The position numbers and the translations under genes are program-made. 64,000 nucleotides of DNA from JAVVHE01 sp038238915 (GTDB lineage Bacteria > Pseudomonadota > Alphaproteobacteria > Sphingomonadales > Sphingomonadaceae), in assembly GCA_038238915.1 (NCBI GenBank), contig JBBSFH010000002.1, forward strand, positions 166,190 to 230,189, written 5' to 3'. Each line of letters begins with the position of its first letter. Position 1 is the first letter of the stretch. The notes beneath the pieces were generated by a model. That model did no database searches. It was not told where the DNA came from and was given only the letters and a program-made list of their open reading frames with translations. This document shows positions 1 to 7,866 of the stretch, one piece after another.

Positions 1-458
1 CCGCAGGCGCGCGCATCCTCGAAACGCTCGACGTGCCGCCGGGGCGCGGTCGCGTGCTCACGCTGGCCAACGGCGCGCGTGTGCTCGACGAGACGTATAA
101 CGCCAACCCGGACAGCATGGCGGCCGCACTCGCCACGCTCGACGCGATGCACTGCACCGGCCGCAAGATCGCGGTGCTGGGCGCGATGCGCGAACTCGGC
201 GACCACTCCGAGCACTTCCACACCGAACTGGGCGAGCGCGTGAAGGCAGCAGGCGTGGCTCAGGCGATTATCGTCGATGAGGGCGCACGGCCGCTCGCCG
301 ATGCGCTGCCGAGCGCGATCTTCGCCGCCGACTGGCGCGCCGCGCTTGAGATCGCCCGCGAAATAATCCGCCCCGGCGACCTGCTCCTCGTCAAAGGCTC
401 GAACAGCATCGGCCTCACCAACCTGGTGGCCGCGCTCGCCACTCCCCCGGAGGCCTGA
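1..458 (+). CDS. murF: UDP-N-acetylmuramoyl-tripeptide--D-alanyl-D-alanine ligase, C-terminal part (5' end outside window)
   Basis: MurF adds the D-Ala-D-Ala dipeptide to UDP-MurNAc-tripeptide in the cytoplasm, the last soluble step of the muropeptide precursor. Only the final 151 residues are visible; the frame is open to base 1, so the gene starts upstream. The visible part is the Rossmann-like C-terminal domain of Mur ligases, with the family motif LDETYNANPDSM near residue 28 and a typical KGSNSIGL stretch close to the end. The stop TGA (456-458) overlaps the mraY ATG by one base, so translation is probably coupled. It is the first visible gene of the dcw cluster. Identification rests on the motif plus its position before mraY. 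Confidence 0.95.
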   Translation, partial: AGARILETLDVPPGRGRVLTLANGARVLDETYNANPDSMAAALATLDAMHCTGRKIAVLGAMRELGDHSEHFHTELGERVKAAGVAQAIIVDEGARPLADALPSAIFAADWRAALEIAREIIRPGDLLLVKGSNSIGLTNLVAALATPPEA

Positions 459-1531
459 TGTTCTACGCCATCGCGCACGCGCTGCACTTTGCGGGCCTGC
501 TCAACCTGTTCCGCTACATCACGTTTCGCACGGGTGCCGCGACGATCACCACGCTCACCATCATGCTGTTGATCATGCCGCGCCTGATCGCGTGGCTGAA
601 GCTGAAGCAGGGCAAGGGCCAGCCGATCCGCAGCGACGGGCCCGCGAGCCATCTGGTGGCGAAGAAGGGCACGCCCACGATGGGCGGGCTGGGAATGCTG
701 ATCGCGGTGACGATTTCCACTTTTCTGTGGATGGAATGGACGAACGTCTTCGTCTGGGCATGCTTGGCTGTAATGCTGGGGTTCGGAGCCATCGGGTTCA
801 TCGACGATTATGCCAAGGTTACTAAACAATCCCATTATGGCCTTTCGGCTCGCGCACGCCTTCTGGCCGAGTTCGCTATTGCGGGCGCGGCCTGCGCGCT
901 CGTCTCGGCGCATACCGGCCACACGCTGTTCGTCCCCTTCCTCAAGGACGCCGGCCTGCATCTCGGCTGGTTCTACCTCCTATTCGCCGCCGTCGTGGTG
1001 GTGGGGGCGGGAAACGCGGTGAACCTGACCGACGGCCTCGATGGATTGGCAACGATGCCGGTCATCATCGCCGCGCTGGCGTTTGGCGTAATCGCGTACT
1101 TGGTGGGGAACGTGAAGTTCGCCGATTATCTGGGCGTGCATTACGTAAAGGGCGCGGGCGATCTGCTGGTGTTCTGTGGTGCGCTGATCGGAGCGGGACT
1201 GGGCTTCCTGTGGTTCAACGCGCCACCGGCAGCGGTCTTCATGGGCGATACTGGATCTTTGGCCTTGGGCGGTGCTCTGGGGTCTATCGCAGTGGTCACC
1301 AATCACGAGCTGGTGCTGCTCATCATCGGCGGTCTGTTCGTTGCCGAGGCGCTCTCGGTCATCATTCAGGTCGCCTATTACAAGCGCACCAAGAAGCGCT
1401 TCTTCAGGATGGCGCCGATCCATCATCATTTCGAGGCATTGGGCTGGCCCGAGCCCACGATCGTCATCCGCTTCTGGATCGTCTCGCTGGTGTTGGCGCT
1501 GGCGGGCCTCGCGACGTTGAAGCTCCGGTGA
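458..1531 (+). CDS. mraY: phospho-N-acetylmuramoyl-pentapeptide-transferase MraY
   Basis: An integral inner-membrane enzyme that transfers phospho-MurNAc-pentapeptide from UDP to undecaprenyl phosphate, forming lipid I. At 357 residues it has the family's usual length and about ten hydrophobic segments. Diagnostic motifs are visible: PTMGGLGML near residue 72, FIDDYAK with the aspartate pair near 116, NLTDGLDGLA near 190, GDTGSLALGG near 263 and HHHFEALGWPE near 324, the histidine-rich loop of the active site. The ATG overlaps the murF stop and the stop overlaps the GTG of murD, so it sits inside a tightly packed operon. Confidence 0.97.
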   Translation: MFYAIAHALHFAGLLNLFRYITFRTGAATITTLTIMLLIMPRLIAWLKLKQGKGQPIRSDGPASHLVAKKGTPTMGGLGMLIAVTISTFLWMEWTNVFVWACLAVMLGFGAIGFIDDYAKVTKQSHYGLSARARLLAEFAIAGAACALVSAHTGHTLFVPFLKDAGLHLGWFYLLFAAVVVVGAGNAVNLTDGLDGLATMPVIIAALAFGVIAYLVGNVKFADYLGVHYVKGAGDLLVFCGALIGAGLGFLWFNAPPAAVFMGDTGSLALGGALGSIAVVTNHELVLLIIGGLFVAEALSVIIQVAYYKRTKKRFFRMAPIHHHFEALGWPEPTIVIRFWIVSLVLALAGLATLKLR

Positions 1532-2949
1532 TCACCGCCCACGCCTTCGCGGGAAAGCGCTACGGCGTCTTCGGGCTGGCGCGCACGGGGCGCTCGGTGC
1601 TGGTCTCGCTCGACGCGAGCGGGGCGGAGGTGTGGGCTTGGGACGATAATGCAGCGGCGCGCGAGGGTGTGGCAGGGCTGATCGATCTGAAAACCGCCGA
1701 TCTCGCAGGTCTGGACGGGCTGGTGGTTTCGCCCGGCGTTCCGCTCAACCGCCACCCGCTGGCCGAGCGCGCGCGGGCGGCGAACGTACCGGTGATCGGG
1801 GATGTCGAACTGTTCGCGCACGCCCGACCCGAACTTCCGGCCGCAATGGTGGTCGGCATCACCGGCACCAACGGAAAATCCACAACCGCGGCGCTTCTGC
1901 ATCACATCGTCCAGGCCAGCGGCCGCCCGGCGTTACTCGGCGGCAACATCGGCGCGCCGATACTGGGCGAGGCCGCGCTGCCCGAGGATGGGGTGTATGT
2001 GCTCGAACTATCGAGCTTCCAGATTGATCTCACCTTCAGCCTCGCCTGCGACGTAGCAATCCTGCTCAACATCACGCCCGATCATCTGGATCGTTACAGC
2101 GGGATGGACGCCTACGCTGCGTCCAAGGCGCGGCTGTTCACGATGCAGGCGGGCGGTGTTGCGGTCATCGCGGCGGACGATACCTTCACGCAGGCGATTG
2201 CGGCCCGAGCCACCCCCTCCGCCCTTCGGGCACCTCCCCCAGAGGGGGAGGATCGATCCTCCCCCTCTGGGGGAGGTGGCGGCGAAGCCGACGGAGGGGG
2301 TCTCGGTCCGGGCACCATGGTGCGCGTCTCGAACATCCAAATCCTCCCCCACGGCGTCAGCATCGTCCAGGGCACCGCCTACGTCGACGCCATCGCCTGG
2401 GGTGCCCAATCGGCCTGGCCCACTCTCCCCGGCCCCGCCAACGCGCAGAACGCCGCCGCCGCCATCGCCGCCGCGCGCGCGCTTGGCATTGCCGACGATG
2501 CGATCCGCGCGGGTCTCGAAACCTATCCCGGGCTTCGTGACCGCATGGAGATCGTCGCCACCAAAGCGGGGGTGCGCTACGTCAACGACAGTAAGGCGAC
2601 CAACCCCACCTCGGTCGCCCCCGCATTGCAGGCCTACCCCGCGATCCACTGGATCGCCGGAGGCCAGGCCAAGACCGACGAGCTGGACGCGCTCCTCCCC
2701 CGCCTCGCCCATGTCCGCGCCGCCTATCTGATCGGCGAGGCCGCCCCCCTGTTCGCCCGCCTCCTCGCCCCGCACATCCCCACCCACCAATCGGGCACCG
2801 TCGCAGGCGCCGTCGCGCAAGCCGCCGCCGCCGCCCGCCCCGGCGATACAATCCTCCTCTCCCCCGCATGCGCCAGCTTCGATCAGTTCGCCAACTACGA
2901 AGCGCGCGGCGATGCGTTTCGCGCTGCGGTCGAGGCGTTGCCCGCATGA
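1528..2949 (+). CDS. murD: UDP-N-acetylmuramoylalanine--D-glutamate ligase MurD with an in-frame repeat insertion
   Basis: MurD ligates D-glutamate to UDP-MurNAc-L-Ala. I place the start at GTG 1528, which overlaps the mraY TGA and gives 473 residues beginning VITAHAFAGKRYGVFG; no closer ATG fits. The P-loop GITGTNGKST lies near residue 111, the NITPDHLDRY motif near 178, and the C-terminal domain motif YVNDSKATNP near 350. Odd point: residues of roughly 230 to 258 are encoded by a palindromic DNA element (2212-2300) and read RAPPPEGEDRSSPSGGG. This falls between the ATPase core and a variable stretch, so it probably forms a surface loop. The core motifs on both sides are intact and in frame, so the enzyme is expected to work. 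Confidence 0.95.
   Translation: MITAHAFAGKRYGVFGLARTGRSVLVSLDASGAEVWAWDDNAAAREGVAGLIDLKTADLAGLDGLVVSPGVPLNRHPLAERARAANVPVIGDVELFAHARPELPAAMVVGITGTNGKSTTAALLHHIVQASGRPALLGGNIGAPILGEAALPEDGVYVLELSSFQIDLTFSLACDVAILLNITPDHLDRYSGMDAYAASKARLFTMQAGGVAVIAADDTFTQAIAARATPSALRAPPPEGEDRSSPSGGGGGEADGGGLGPGTMVRVSNIQILPHGVSIVQGTAYVDAIAWGAQSAWPTLPGPANAQNAAAAIAAARALGIADDAIRAGLETYPGLRDRMEIVATKAGVRYVNDSKATNPTSVAPALQAYPAIHWIAGGQAKTDELDALLPRLAHVRAAYLIGEAAPLFARLLAPHIPTHQSGTVAGAVAQAAAAARPGDTILLSPACASFDQFANYEARGDAFRAAVEALPA
2212..2300. repeat. palindromic repeat element, family A, inside murD
   Basis: The core at 2231-2278 is a perfect 48-base palindrome centred on GATCGATC, with arms reading CACCTCCCCCAGAGGGGGAG inward. 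It is framed by outer arms ACCCCCTCCG and CGGAGGGGGT. Related copies lie between hisH and hisB (20928-21016) and inside ligD (50839-50930). The element length here keeps the murD reading frame open and adds about 30 codons. The RNA would form a long hairpin in the coding region. Confidence 0.9.
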
Positions 2950-4106
2950 ACGCGCGCGCCCTCTCCCGCTCGGATCGCTCCGCCATCGGCACATGGTTCT
3001 GGACGATCGATCACGTCCTGCTCGCGTTGGTGCTGGTGCTCATCGGCGTCGGCCTGATCGCGGTCGCTGCCGCATCGCCCGCCGCTGCGCACCGGCTGTC
3101 GGGTGCTGGCCACCTGATCGATCCGCTGCACTTCTTCTGGCGGCAACTGATGTGGGTCGCGCTCGGCCTTCCCGTGCTCGTCGCCACCTCGCTGCTCCCC
3201 GTCGCGCAGGTGCGACGTCTCGGCATGATCGGAACCGCGCTCGGCATTGCCGCGCTCGGGCTGGTGATGGTCGCGGGCCAATCGGTCCACGGCGGGCAGC
3301 GCTGGCTCAACCTCGGGCCGCTCCAGCTCCAGCCGTCCGAGTTCCTCAAGCCGCTCTTCATCATCGCCACCGCGCAGATCATGGCGATGCGTTTCGAGGA
3401 CGATCGCCTTCCCGCGCTCACGCTCAGCTTCGCCAGCCTCGTGTGCGTGGTCGCGCTGCTGGTGGCGCAGCCCGATATGGGCCAGACGATCCTCTTCGCA
3501 TCCGTCTGGCTGGCGATGGCGCTGCTCGCGGGAATGCGCGCCGAGGTCGCGGGCATCGGCGTGGCGGCGGGAGCGGCGGGGATGGGCGTCGCCTATCTGA
3601 TGGGCGGCCACGTGCGCACGCGCATCGATGGCTTCCTCAAGGGCACCGGCGACCATTTCCAGGTGCGTAACGCGCTCGATTGCTTCCACGCGGGCGGGCT
3701 GTTCGGCGTCGGGCCGGGGCAGGGGGTCATGAAGATGCGCCTGCCCGAACCGCATACCGATTACATCTTCTCGGTGATCGGCGAAGAATTCGGCGCGATC
3801 GCCTGCATCGCCATCGCTTTGCTGTTCGCCGCCGTCGTCGTCCGCGCGCTGACCCGCCTGATGGATGAAGACGAGCCGTTCGTTCTGCTCGCAGCCGCCG
3901 GACTGACCACACAGTTCGGGTTGCAGGCGGCGATCAACATGGCGGTCAACGTGCACCTGCTGCCCTCGAAGGGAATGACGCTGCCGTTCATCAGCCATGG
4001 CGGATCGTCCTTCGTTGCGCTTTGCATGGGGATGGGGCTGCTATTGGCACTGCTGCGCCGCAACCCTTACGCCAAGGCCAGCCCCTACCGGTGGGCGACG
4101 GCATGA
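2946..4106 (+). CDS. ftsW: SEDS-family peptidoglycan glycosyltransferase FtsW
   Basis: FtsW polymerises septal peptidoglycan from lipid II in the divisome together with a class B penicillin-binding protein. The chosen ATG 2946 overlaps the murD TGA and gives 386 residues, the normal size. The protein has about ten membrane segments. It carries the SEDS signature QPSEFLKPLF near residue 136, the large extracytoplasmic loop with FQVRNALDCFHAGGLFG near 240, and the C-terminal LPSKGMTLPFISHGG near 338. Position between murD and murG in the dcw cluster separates it from RodA. Confidence 0.96.
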   Translation: MNARALSRSDRSAIGTWFWTIDHVLLALVLVLIGVGLIAVAAASPAAAHRLSGAGHLIDPLHFFWRQLMWVALGLPVLVATSLLPVAQVRRLGMIGTALGIAALGLVMVAGQSVHGGQRWLNLGPLQLQPSEFLKPLFIIATAQIMAMRFEDDRLPALTLSFASLVCVVALLVAQPDMGQTILFASVWLAMALLAGMRAEVAGIGVAAGAAGMGVAYLMGGHVRTRIDGFLKGTGDHFQVRNALDCFHAGGLFGVGPGQGVMKMRLPEPHTDYIFSVIGEEFGAIACIAIALLFAAVVVRALTRLMDEDEPFVLLAAAGLTTQFGLQAAINMAVNVHLLPSKGMTLPFISHGGSSFVALCMGMGLLLALLRRNPYAKASPYRWATA

Positions 4107-5155
4107 GCGCCCGCCCCATCGTGCTCGCCGCTGGGGGTACCGGCGGCCATATGGTCCCGGCCTCGGTTCTCGCGGACGAACTCGCGCGCCGCGGCCGGCG
4201 CGTCGTGCTGTTCTCCGACGATCGCGGGTTGCGCCTTCCCGGACTGTTCGCGGGCGTGGAGAAGCACCGCCTCGCCAGCGGATCGCCGTCGCGTGGTGGG
4301 GTCGCGGGCCTGCCCGGAACCGTACTCGGCATCGCGCGCGGCGTGCTGGGTGCGCGTGCGCTGCTGAGGCGGCTGAAGGCGAGCATCGTGGTGGGCTTCG
4401 GCGGCTATCCGTCGCTCCCCGCGCTGTTGGCAGCGTTGGCGATCGGCCTGCCGACGGCAATCCACGAGCAAAACGCGGTCCTCGGGCGGGTCAACCGGTT
4501 GCTTGCGCCGCGTGTGGACCGCATCGCAACGAGCTACCCCAAGGTCGGGCGGCTGGCGCTCTCGCCCAAGGTTCGGCTGACGGGCAATCCGGTTCGGCCC
4601 GACATCGCGGCGATCCCCGCTGCCACGCCGGGCCCGTCGGACATTCTTGTGCTCGGCGGCAGCCAGGGCGCTTCGATCCTGTCCGCCGTCGTGCCCGCTG
4701 CGATCGTCGCGTTTGGTCAGCCGGTTCACGTCACGCAGCAGTGCCGCGAAGCTGATCTCGCCGCCGTGCGCGCGATCTATGCACAGGCAAATATCGCGGC
4801 TGATCTCGCCCCCTATTTCCATGATGTGCCCGAGCGTCTAAGTAGAGCCAATCTCGTGATTGCCCGCGCGGGCGCATCCACTATCGCCGAGCTGACCGCC
4901 AGCGGTCGGCCTTCGATCCTGGTTCCGCTTCCTAGCGCCATGGACGATCATCAGACAGCTAATGCGCGCGCACTTGCCGATCTGGGCGGCGCGGTGCTGA
5001 TCCCGCAGGGGAGCTTCACCGTCGCCCGCCTCATGGCCGAGCTGCACGCGCTCACCCCCGACCGCGCCATGGCCATGGCCAGCGCGGCGCGGGCCGCCGG
5101 ACGGCCGAACGCCGCCGCCGCGCTCGCGGACCTGATACTGGAGACCATCCGATGA
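4103..5155 (+). CDS. murG: UDP-N-acetylglucosamine--lipid I GlcNAc transferase MurG
   Basis: A peripheral inner-membrane glycosyltransferase (GT28) that converts lipid I to lipid II. ATG 4103 overlaps the ftsW stop as ATGA and gives 350 residues. The N-terminal GGTGGHMVPA loop (residues about 11-20), the GGSQGAS loop of the C-terminal domain near 187, and the donor-site stretch RAGASTIAELTASGRPSIL near 257 are all visible. An upstream ATG in the same frame (4022) would put an extra 27 residues on the front inside ftsW and is less likely. The stop overlaps the ATG of the following small gene. Confidence 0.97.
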   Translation: MSARPIVLAAGGTGGHMVPASVLADELARRGRRVVLFSDDRGLRLPGLFAGVEKHRLASGSPSRGGVAGLPGTVLGIARGVLGARALLRRLKASIVVGFGGYPSLPALLAALAIGLPTAIHEQNAVLGRVNRLLAPRVDRIATSYPKVGRLALSPKVRLTGNPVRPDIAAIPAATPGPSDILVLGGSQGASILSAVVPAAIVAFGQPVHVTQQCREADLAAVRAIYAQANIAADLAPYFHDVPERLSRANLVIARAGASTIAELTASGRPSILVPLPSAMDDHQTANARALADLGGAVLIPQGSFTVARLMAELHALTPDRAMAMASAARAAGRPNAAAALADLILETIR

Positions 5156-5400
5156 CCGACAAGCGCCCGACACTGAGCATCTTCCCAAAGGATGGTGCGG
5201 TGCCGGATACTTCTGACACCAAGCCGAGCGCGCGCCTCGATGCGCCAACCGATCCGCGCCGGGTGGCACTTCCCCCGATCGCGGGCGCACGCGCGATCAA
5301 GCACAAGGCGACGCCTGCGAACGCGAAACACGCCTGGGCCGAAACGCAACTGCGCGAGGCGCTGCGTGCCGCCTCGACGGACGAAACCGCGCCCGCATGA
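5152..5400 (+). CDS. 82-residue protein of unknown function inserted between murG and murC
   Basis: I do not recognise a domain. The frame starts with an ATG that overlaps the murG stop as ATGA and ends eleven bases before murC, the same spacing style as the real genes around it. The protein is polar, rich in Pro, Ala, Lys and Asp, without a signal peptide or membrane segment. It begins MTDKRPTLSIFPKDG and ends in a short predicted helix, KHAWAETQLREALRAASTDE. No other long frame competes here, so a real small protein made with the cell wall enzymes is plausible. A non-coding spacer that happens to be open is the alternative. Confidence 0.6.
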   Translation: MTDKRPTLSIFPKDGAVPDTSDTKPSARLDAPTDPRRVALPPIAGARAIKHKATPANAKHAWAETQLREALRAASTDETAPA

Positions 5401-5410
5401 CGGCCCCCGT

Positions 5411-6817
5411 ATGACTGGCGTGACGCGCGATATCGGCGCGGTCCACTTCGTCGGCATCGGCGGCATCGGCATGTCTGGCATCGCCGAGGTGATGCACAAT
5501 CTGGGTTACACCGTGCAGGGCAGCGATGTGGCCGAGGGCTATGTGATCGCGGGGCTGCGCGCAAAGGGGATCGCGGTCCATATCGGCCACGCGGCCGAAA
5601 ATCTGGGCGAGGCGGCGGTGGTGGTGACCTCTACCGCGATCAAGCCCGGCAACCCCGAAGTCGATCTCGCGCACGAGCGCCGCATTCCGGTGGTGCGTCG
5701 CGCGGAGATGCTCGCCGAGCTGATGCGGCTGAAGAGCACTGTCGCCATCGCGGGTACGCACGGCAAGACGACGACCACCTCGATGGTCGCTGCATTGCTC
5801 GACGCGGGTGGCCTCGACCCCACGGTGATCAACGGCGGCATCATCAACACCTATGGCTCGAACGCCCGACTGGGCGCGGGCGAGTGGATGGTGGTGGAAG
5901 CCGACGAGAGCGACGGCTCGTTTCTGCGCCTGCCGCCCACGATCGCAGTCGTCACGAATATCGATCCAGAGCATCTGGATCATTATGGCGATTTCGAGCG
6001 CGTGAAGGATGCGTTCGTCGAGTTCGTCGAGCACGTGCCCTTCTACGGTGCCGCGCTGATGTGCCTCGATCATCCCGAAGTGCAGGCGCTGCTGCCCCGT
6101 GTGGCGGACCGCCGCATCGTCACCTACGGCTTCACTGCGCAGGCGGATATCCAGGGGCTCGGGGTGCAGCCGGTGCCGGGCGGCAACCGCTTCTCGGTTG
6201 TGATCCGGGGGCGCGGCGAGGAACGGCGGATCGACGATCTGATGCTGCCGATGCCCGGCCGCCACAATGTCCAGAACGCGCTCGCCGCCGTGGGCGTCGC
6301 CACTCAACTCGGGATCGACGACGAGGCCATCCGCGCGGGCTTCGCGGGCTTTGGCGGCGTCAAGCGACGCTTCACCAAGGTCGGCGAAGTGGGTGGTGCG
6401 GTGGTGATCGACGATTACGGCCACCACCCCGTCGAAATCCGCGCCGTTCTCGCCGCAGCGCGCGAGGGTGCGACGGGCCGCGTGATCGCGGTGGTGCAGC
6501 CGCACCGCTACACGCGCCTCCAATCGCTGCTGACCGAGTTCCAGACCGCCTTCAACGATGCCGACATCGTGCTCGTCGCCCCCGTCTACACCGCAGGCGA
6601 ACCGCCCATCGAAGGCATCGATGCGGACGCACTCGTCACCGGCCTCAAGCGCAGCGGCCACAGGTTCGCGCTCGCCACCGACGGCCCCGAGCACCTCGCG
6701 CACCAACTTGCGCAGATCCTGCGCGAGGGGGACATGGTGGTCTGTCTCGGCGCGGGGGACATCACCAAGTGGGCCGCAGGGCTCGCGGGCGCGATTTCGG
6801 CGGAGCGCGGCGAATGA
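5411..6817 (+). CDS. murC: UDP-N-acetylmuramate--L-alanine ligase MurC
   Basis: MurC performs the first amino acid addition to UDP-MurNAc. ATG 5411 gives 468 residues starting MTGVTRDIGAVHFVG. The N-terminal GIGGIGMSGIAEV loop binds the UDP-sugar, the ATP P-loop GTHGKTTTTS is near residue 117, the central motif VVEADESDGSFLRL is near 160 followed by NIDPEHLDHY, and the C-terminal domain holds DDYGHHPVEI near 336. The stop overlaps the murB ATG as ATGA. It is a complete, ordinary family member. The six-frame extension upstream of 5411 runs over the preceding small gene and has no support. Confidence 0.97.
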   Translation: MTGVTRDIGAVHFVGIGGIGMSGIAEVMHNLGYTVQGSDVAEGYVIAGLRAKGIAVHIGHAAENLGEAAVVVTSTAIKPGNPEVDLAHERRIPVVRRAEMLAELMRLKSTVAIAGTHGKTTTTSMVAALLDAGGLDPTVINGGIINTYGSNARLGAGEWMVVEADESDGSFLRLPPTIAVVTNIDPEHLDHYGDFERVKDAFVEFVEHVPFYGAALMCLDHPEVQALLPRVADRRIVTYGFTAQADIQGLGVQPVPGGNRFSVVIRGRGEERRIDDLMLPMPGRHNVQNALAAVGVATQLGIDDEAIRAGFAGFGGVKRRFTKVGEVGGAVVIDDYGHHPVEIRAVLAAAREGATGRVIAVVQPHRYTRLQSLLTEFQTAFNDADIVLVAPVYTAGEPPIEGIDADALVTGLKRSGHRFALATDGPEHLAHQLAQILREGDMVVCLGAGDITKWAAGLAGAISAERGE

Positions 6818-7866
6818 ACGCGCCGACCCCTCTCCCTGGCCTTCGGCCTGTCCCTCCCCCCGCCGGGGGGAGGGGGGACCTGGCTGCAACGTCCACCCTC
6901 CCCCGATCCGGGGGAGGAAAATGCAAAGCGCAGCGGAGCGAGGGAGAGGGATCGCGCCGCGCAGAGCACCTGCAAGCCATCCTCGATTCCGGCCCCGTGC
7001 GCGGCCCACTTCAGCCCTACGCCAGCCTCGCCAGCTTCATCTGGTTTCGCACCGGCGGTCCGGCGGAATGCCTGTTCCGGCCCAGCCACCTCTCGGACTT
7101 GCGCGATCTCCTCGGAACGCTACCCGCCAGCGTCCCCGTCTTTCCCATCGGCGTCGGCTCGAACCTCATCGCACGCGATGGCGGCGTGCCGGGACTGGTG
7201 ATCCGGCTCACCAAATCGTTCGCCGACATCCGCGTCGAGGGCCAAACCCTGCACGCCGGAGCCGCCGCGATGGGCATCACGGTGGCCACCGCCGCGCGCG
7301 ACGCGGGGCTGGCGGGCATGGAATTCCTGCGCGGCATCCCCGGCACGCTCGGCGGCGCGGTCGCGATGAACGCCGGAGCCTACGGCCGCGAAATCGCCGA
7401 CATCCTGATCGAAGCCACGGTCGCCACGCGCGATGGCCGCGTGATCACGCTAGCCGCCGCCGATCTAGGCTTCGCCTATCGCCACAGCGCGCTGCCGCCC
7501 GGATCGGTCGTGGTCGAGGCCGTGCTCCGCGGCACGCCGGGCGACCCGGCCATGATCGGCGTGGAAATGGACCGCATCGCCGCCGAACGGGAAGCATCGC
7601 AGCCGCTGCGCTCGCGCACGGGGGGATCGACGTTCAAAAACCCGCCCGGCGCAAAAGCGTGGGCGCTGATCGATGCCGCCGGGTGCCGAGGGCTGCGGCT
7701 TGGCGGCGCGCAGGTGAGCGAGAAGCACTGCAACTTCCTGCTCAACACCGGCGACGCCACCTCCGCCGACGTCGAAGACCTCGGCGAAGAAGTGCGCGCG
7801 CGCGTGCTGGCGCATTCGGGCGTGGCGCTCGAATGGGAGATCGAGCGCGTGGGCGTGGCGGCGTGA
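6814..7866 (+). CDS. murB: UDP-N-acetylenolpyruvoylglucosamine reductase MurB with repeat-derived N-terminal extension
   Basis: MurB is the FAD-dependent enzyme that reduces UDP-GlcNAc-enolpyruvate to UDP-MurNAc. ATG 6814 overlaps the murC stop. The MurB core starts near residue 50; FIWFRTGGPAECLF, IGVGSNLIARDGG, GMEFLRGIPGTLGGAVAMNAGAYG and the catalytic-loop RTGGSTFKNP all match the family, and the end of the protein is intact. Odd point: residues about 5 to 48 are encoded by a palindromic repeat (6827-6950), giving a Pro/Gly/Arg-rich leader that other MurB proteins lack. The insertion is directly behind the start codon, so the operonic ATGA coupling is kept. A start inside the core after the repeat is possible but no strong ribosome site is seen there. 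Confidence 0.95.
   Translation: MNAPTPLPGLRPVPPPAGGRGDLAATSTLPRSGGGKCKAQRSEGEGSRRAEHLQAILDSGPVRGPLQPYASLASFIWFRTGGPAECLFRPSHLSDLRDLLGTLPASVPVFPIGVGSNLIARDGGVPGLVIRLTKSFADIRVEGQTLHAGAAAMGITVATAARDAGLAGMEFLRGIPGTLGGAVAMNAGAYGREIADILIEATVATRDGRVITLAAADLGFAYRHSALPPGSVVVEAVLRGTPGDPAMIGVEMDRIAAEREASQPLRSRTGGSTFKNPPGAKAWALIDAAGCRGLRLGGAQVSEKHCNFLLNTGDATSADVEDLGEEVRARVLAHSGVALEWEIERVGVAA
6827..6950. repeat. palindromic repeat element, family B, at the 5' end of murB
   Basis: The outer arms are CCCCTCTCCCT and AGGGAGAGGG. Two inner hairpins lie between them, one built on CCCTCCCCCC/GGGGGGAGGG and one on CCTCCCCCGATCCGGGGGAGG. It shares its outer arms and the GCGCAGCGGAGCGAGGGAGA tail with the ileS-lspA element at 15547-15673. 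It is in frame with murB and contributes about 44 codons. Confidence 0.85.
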
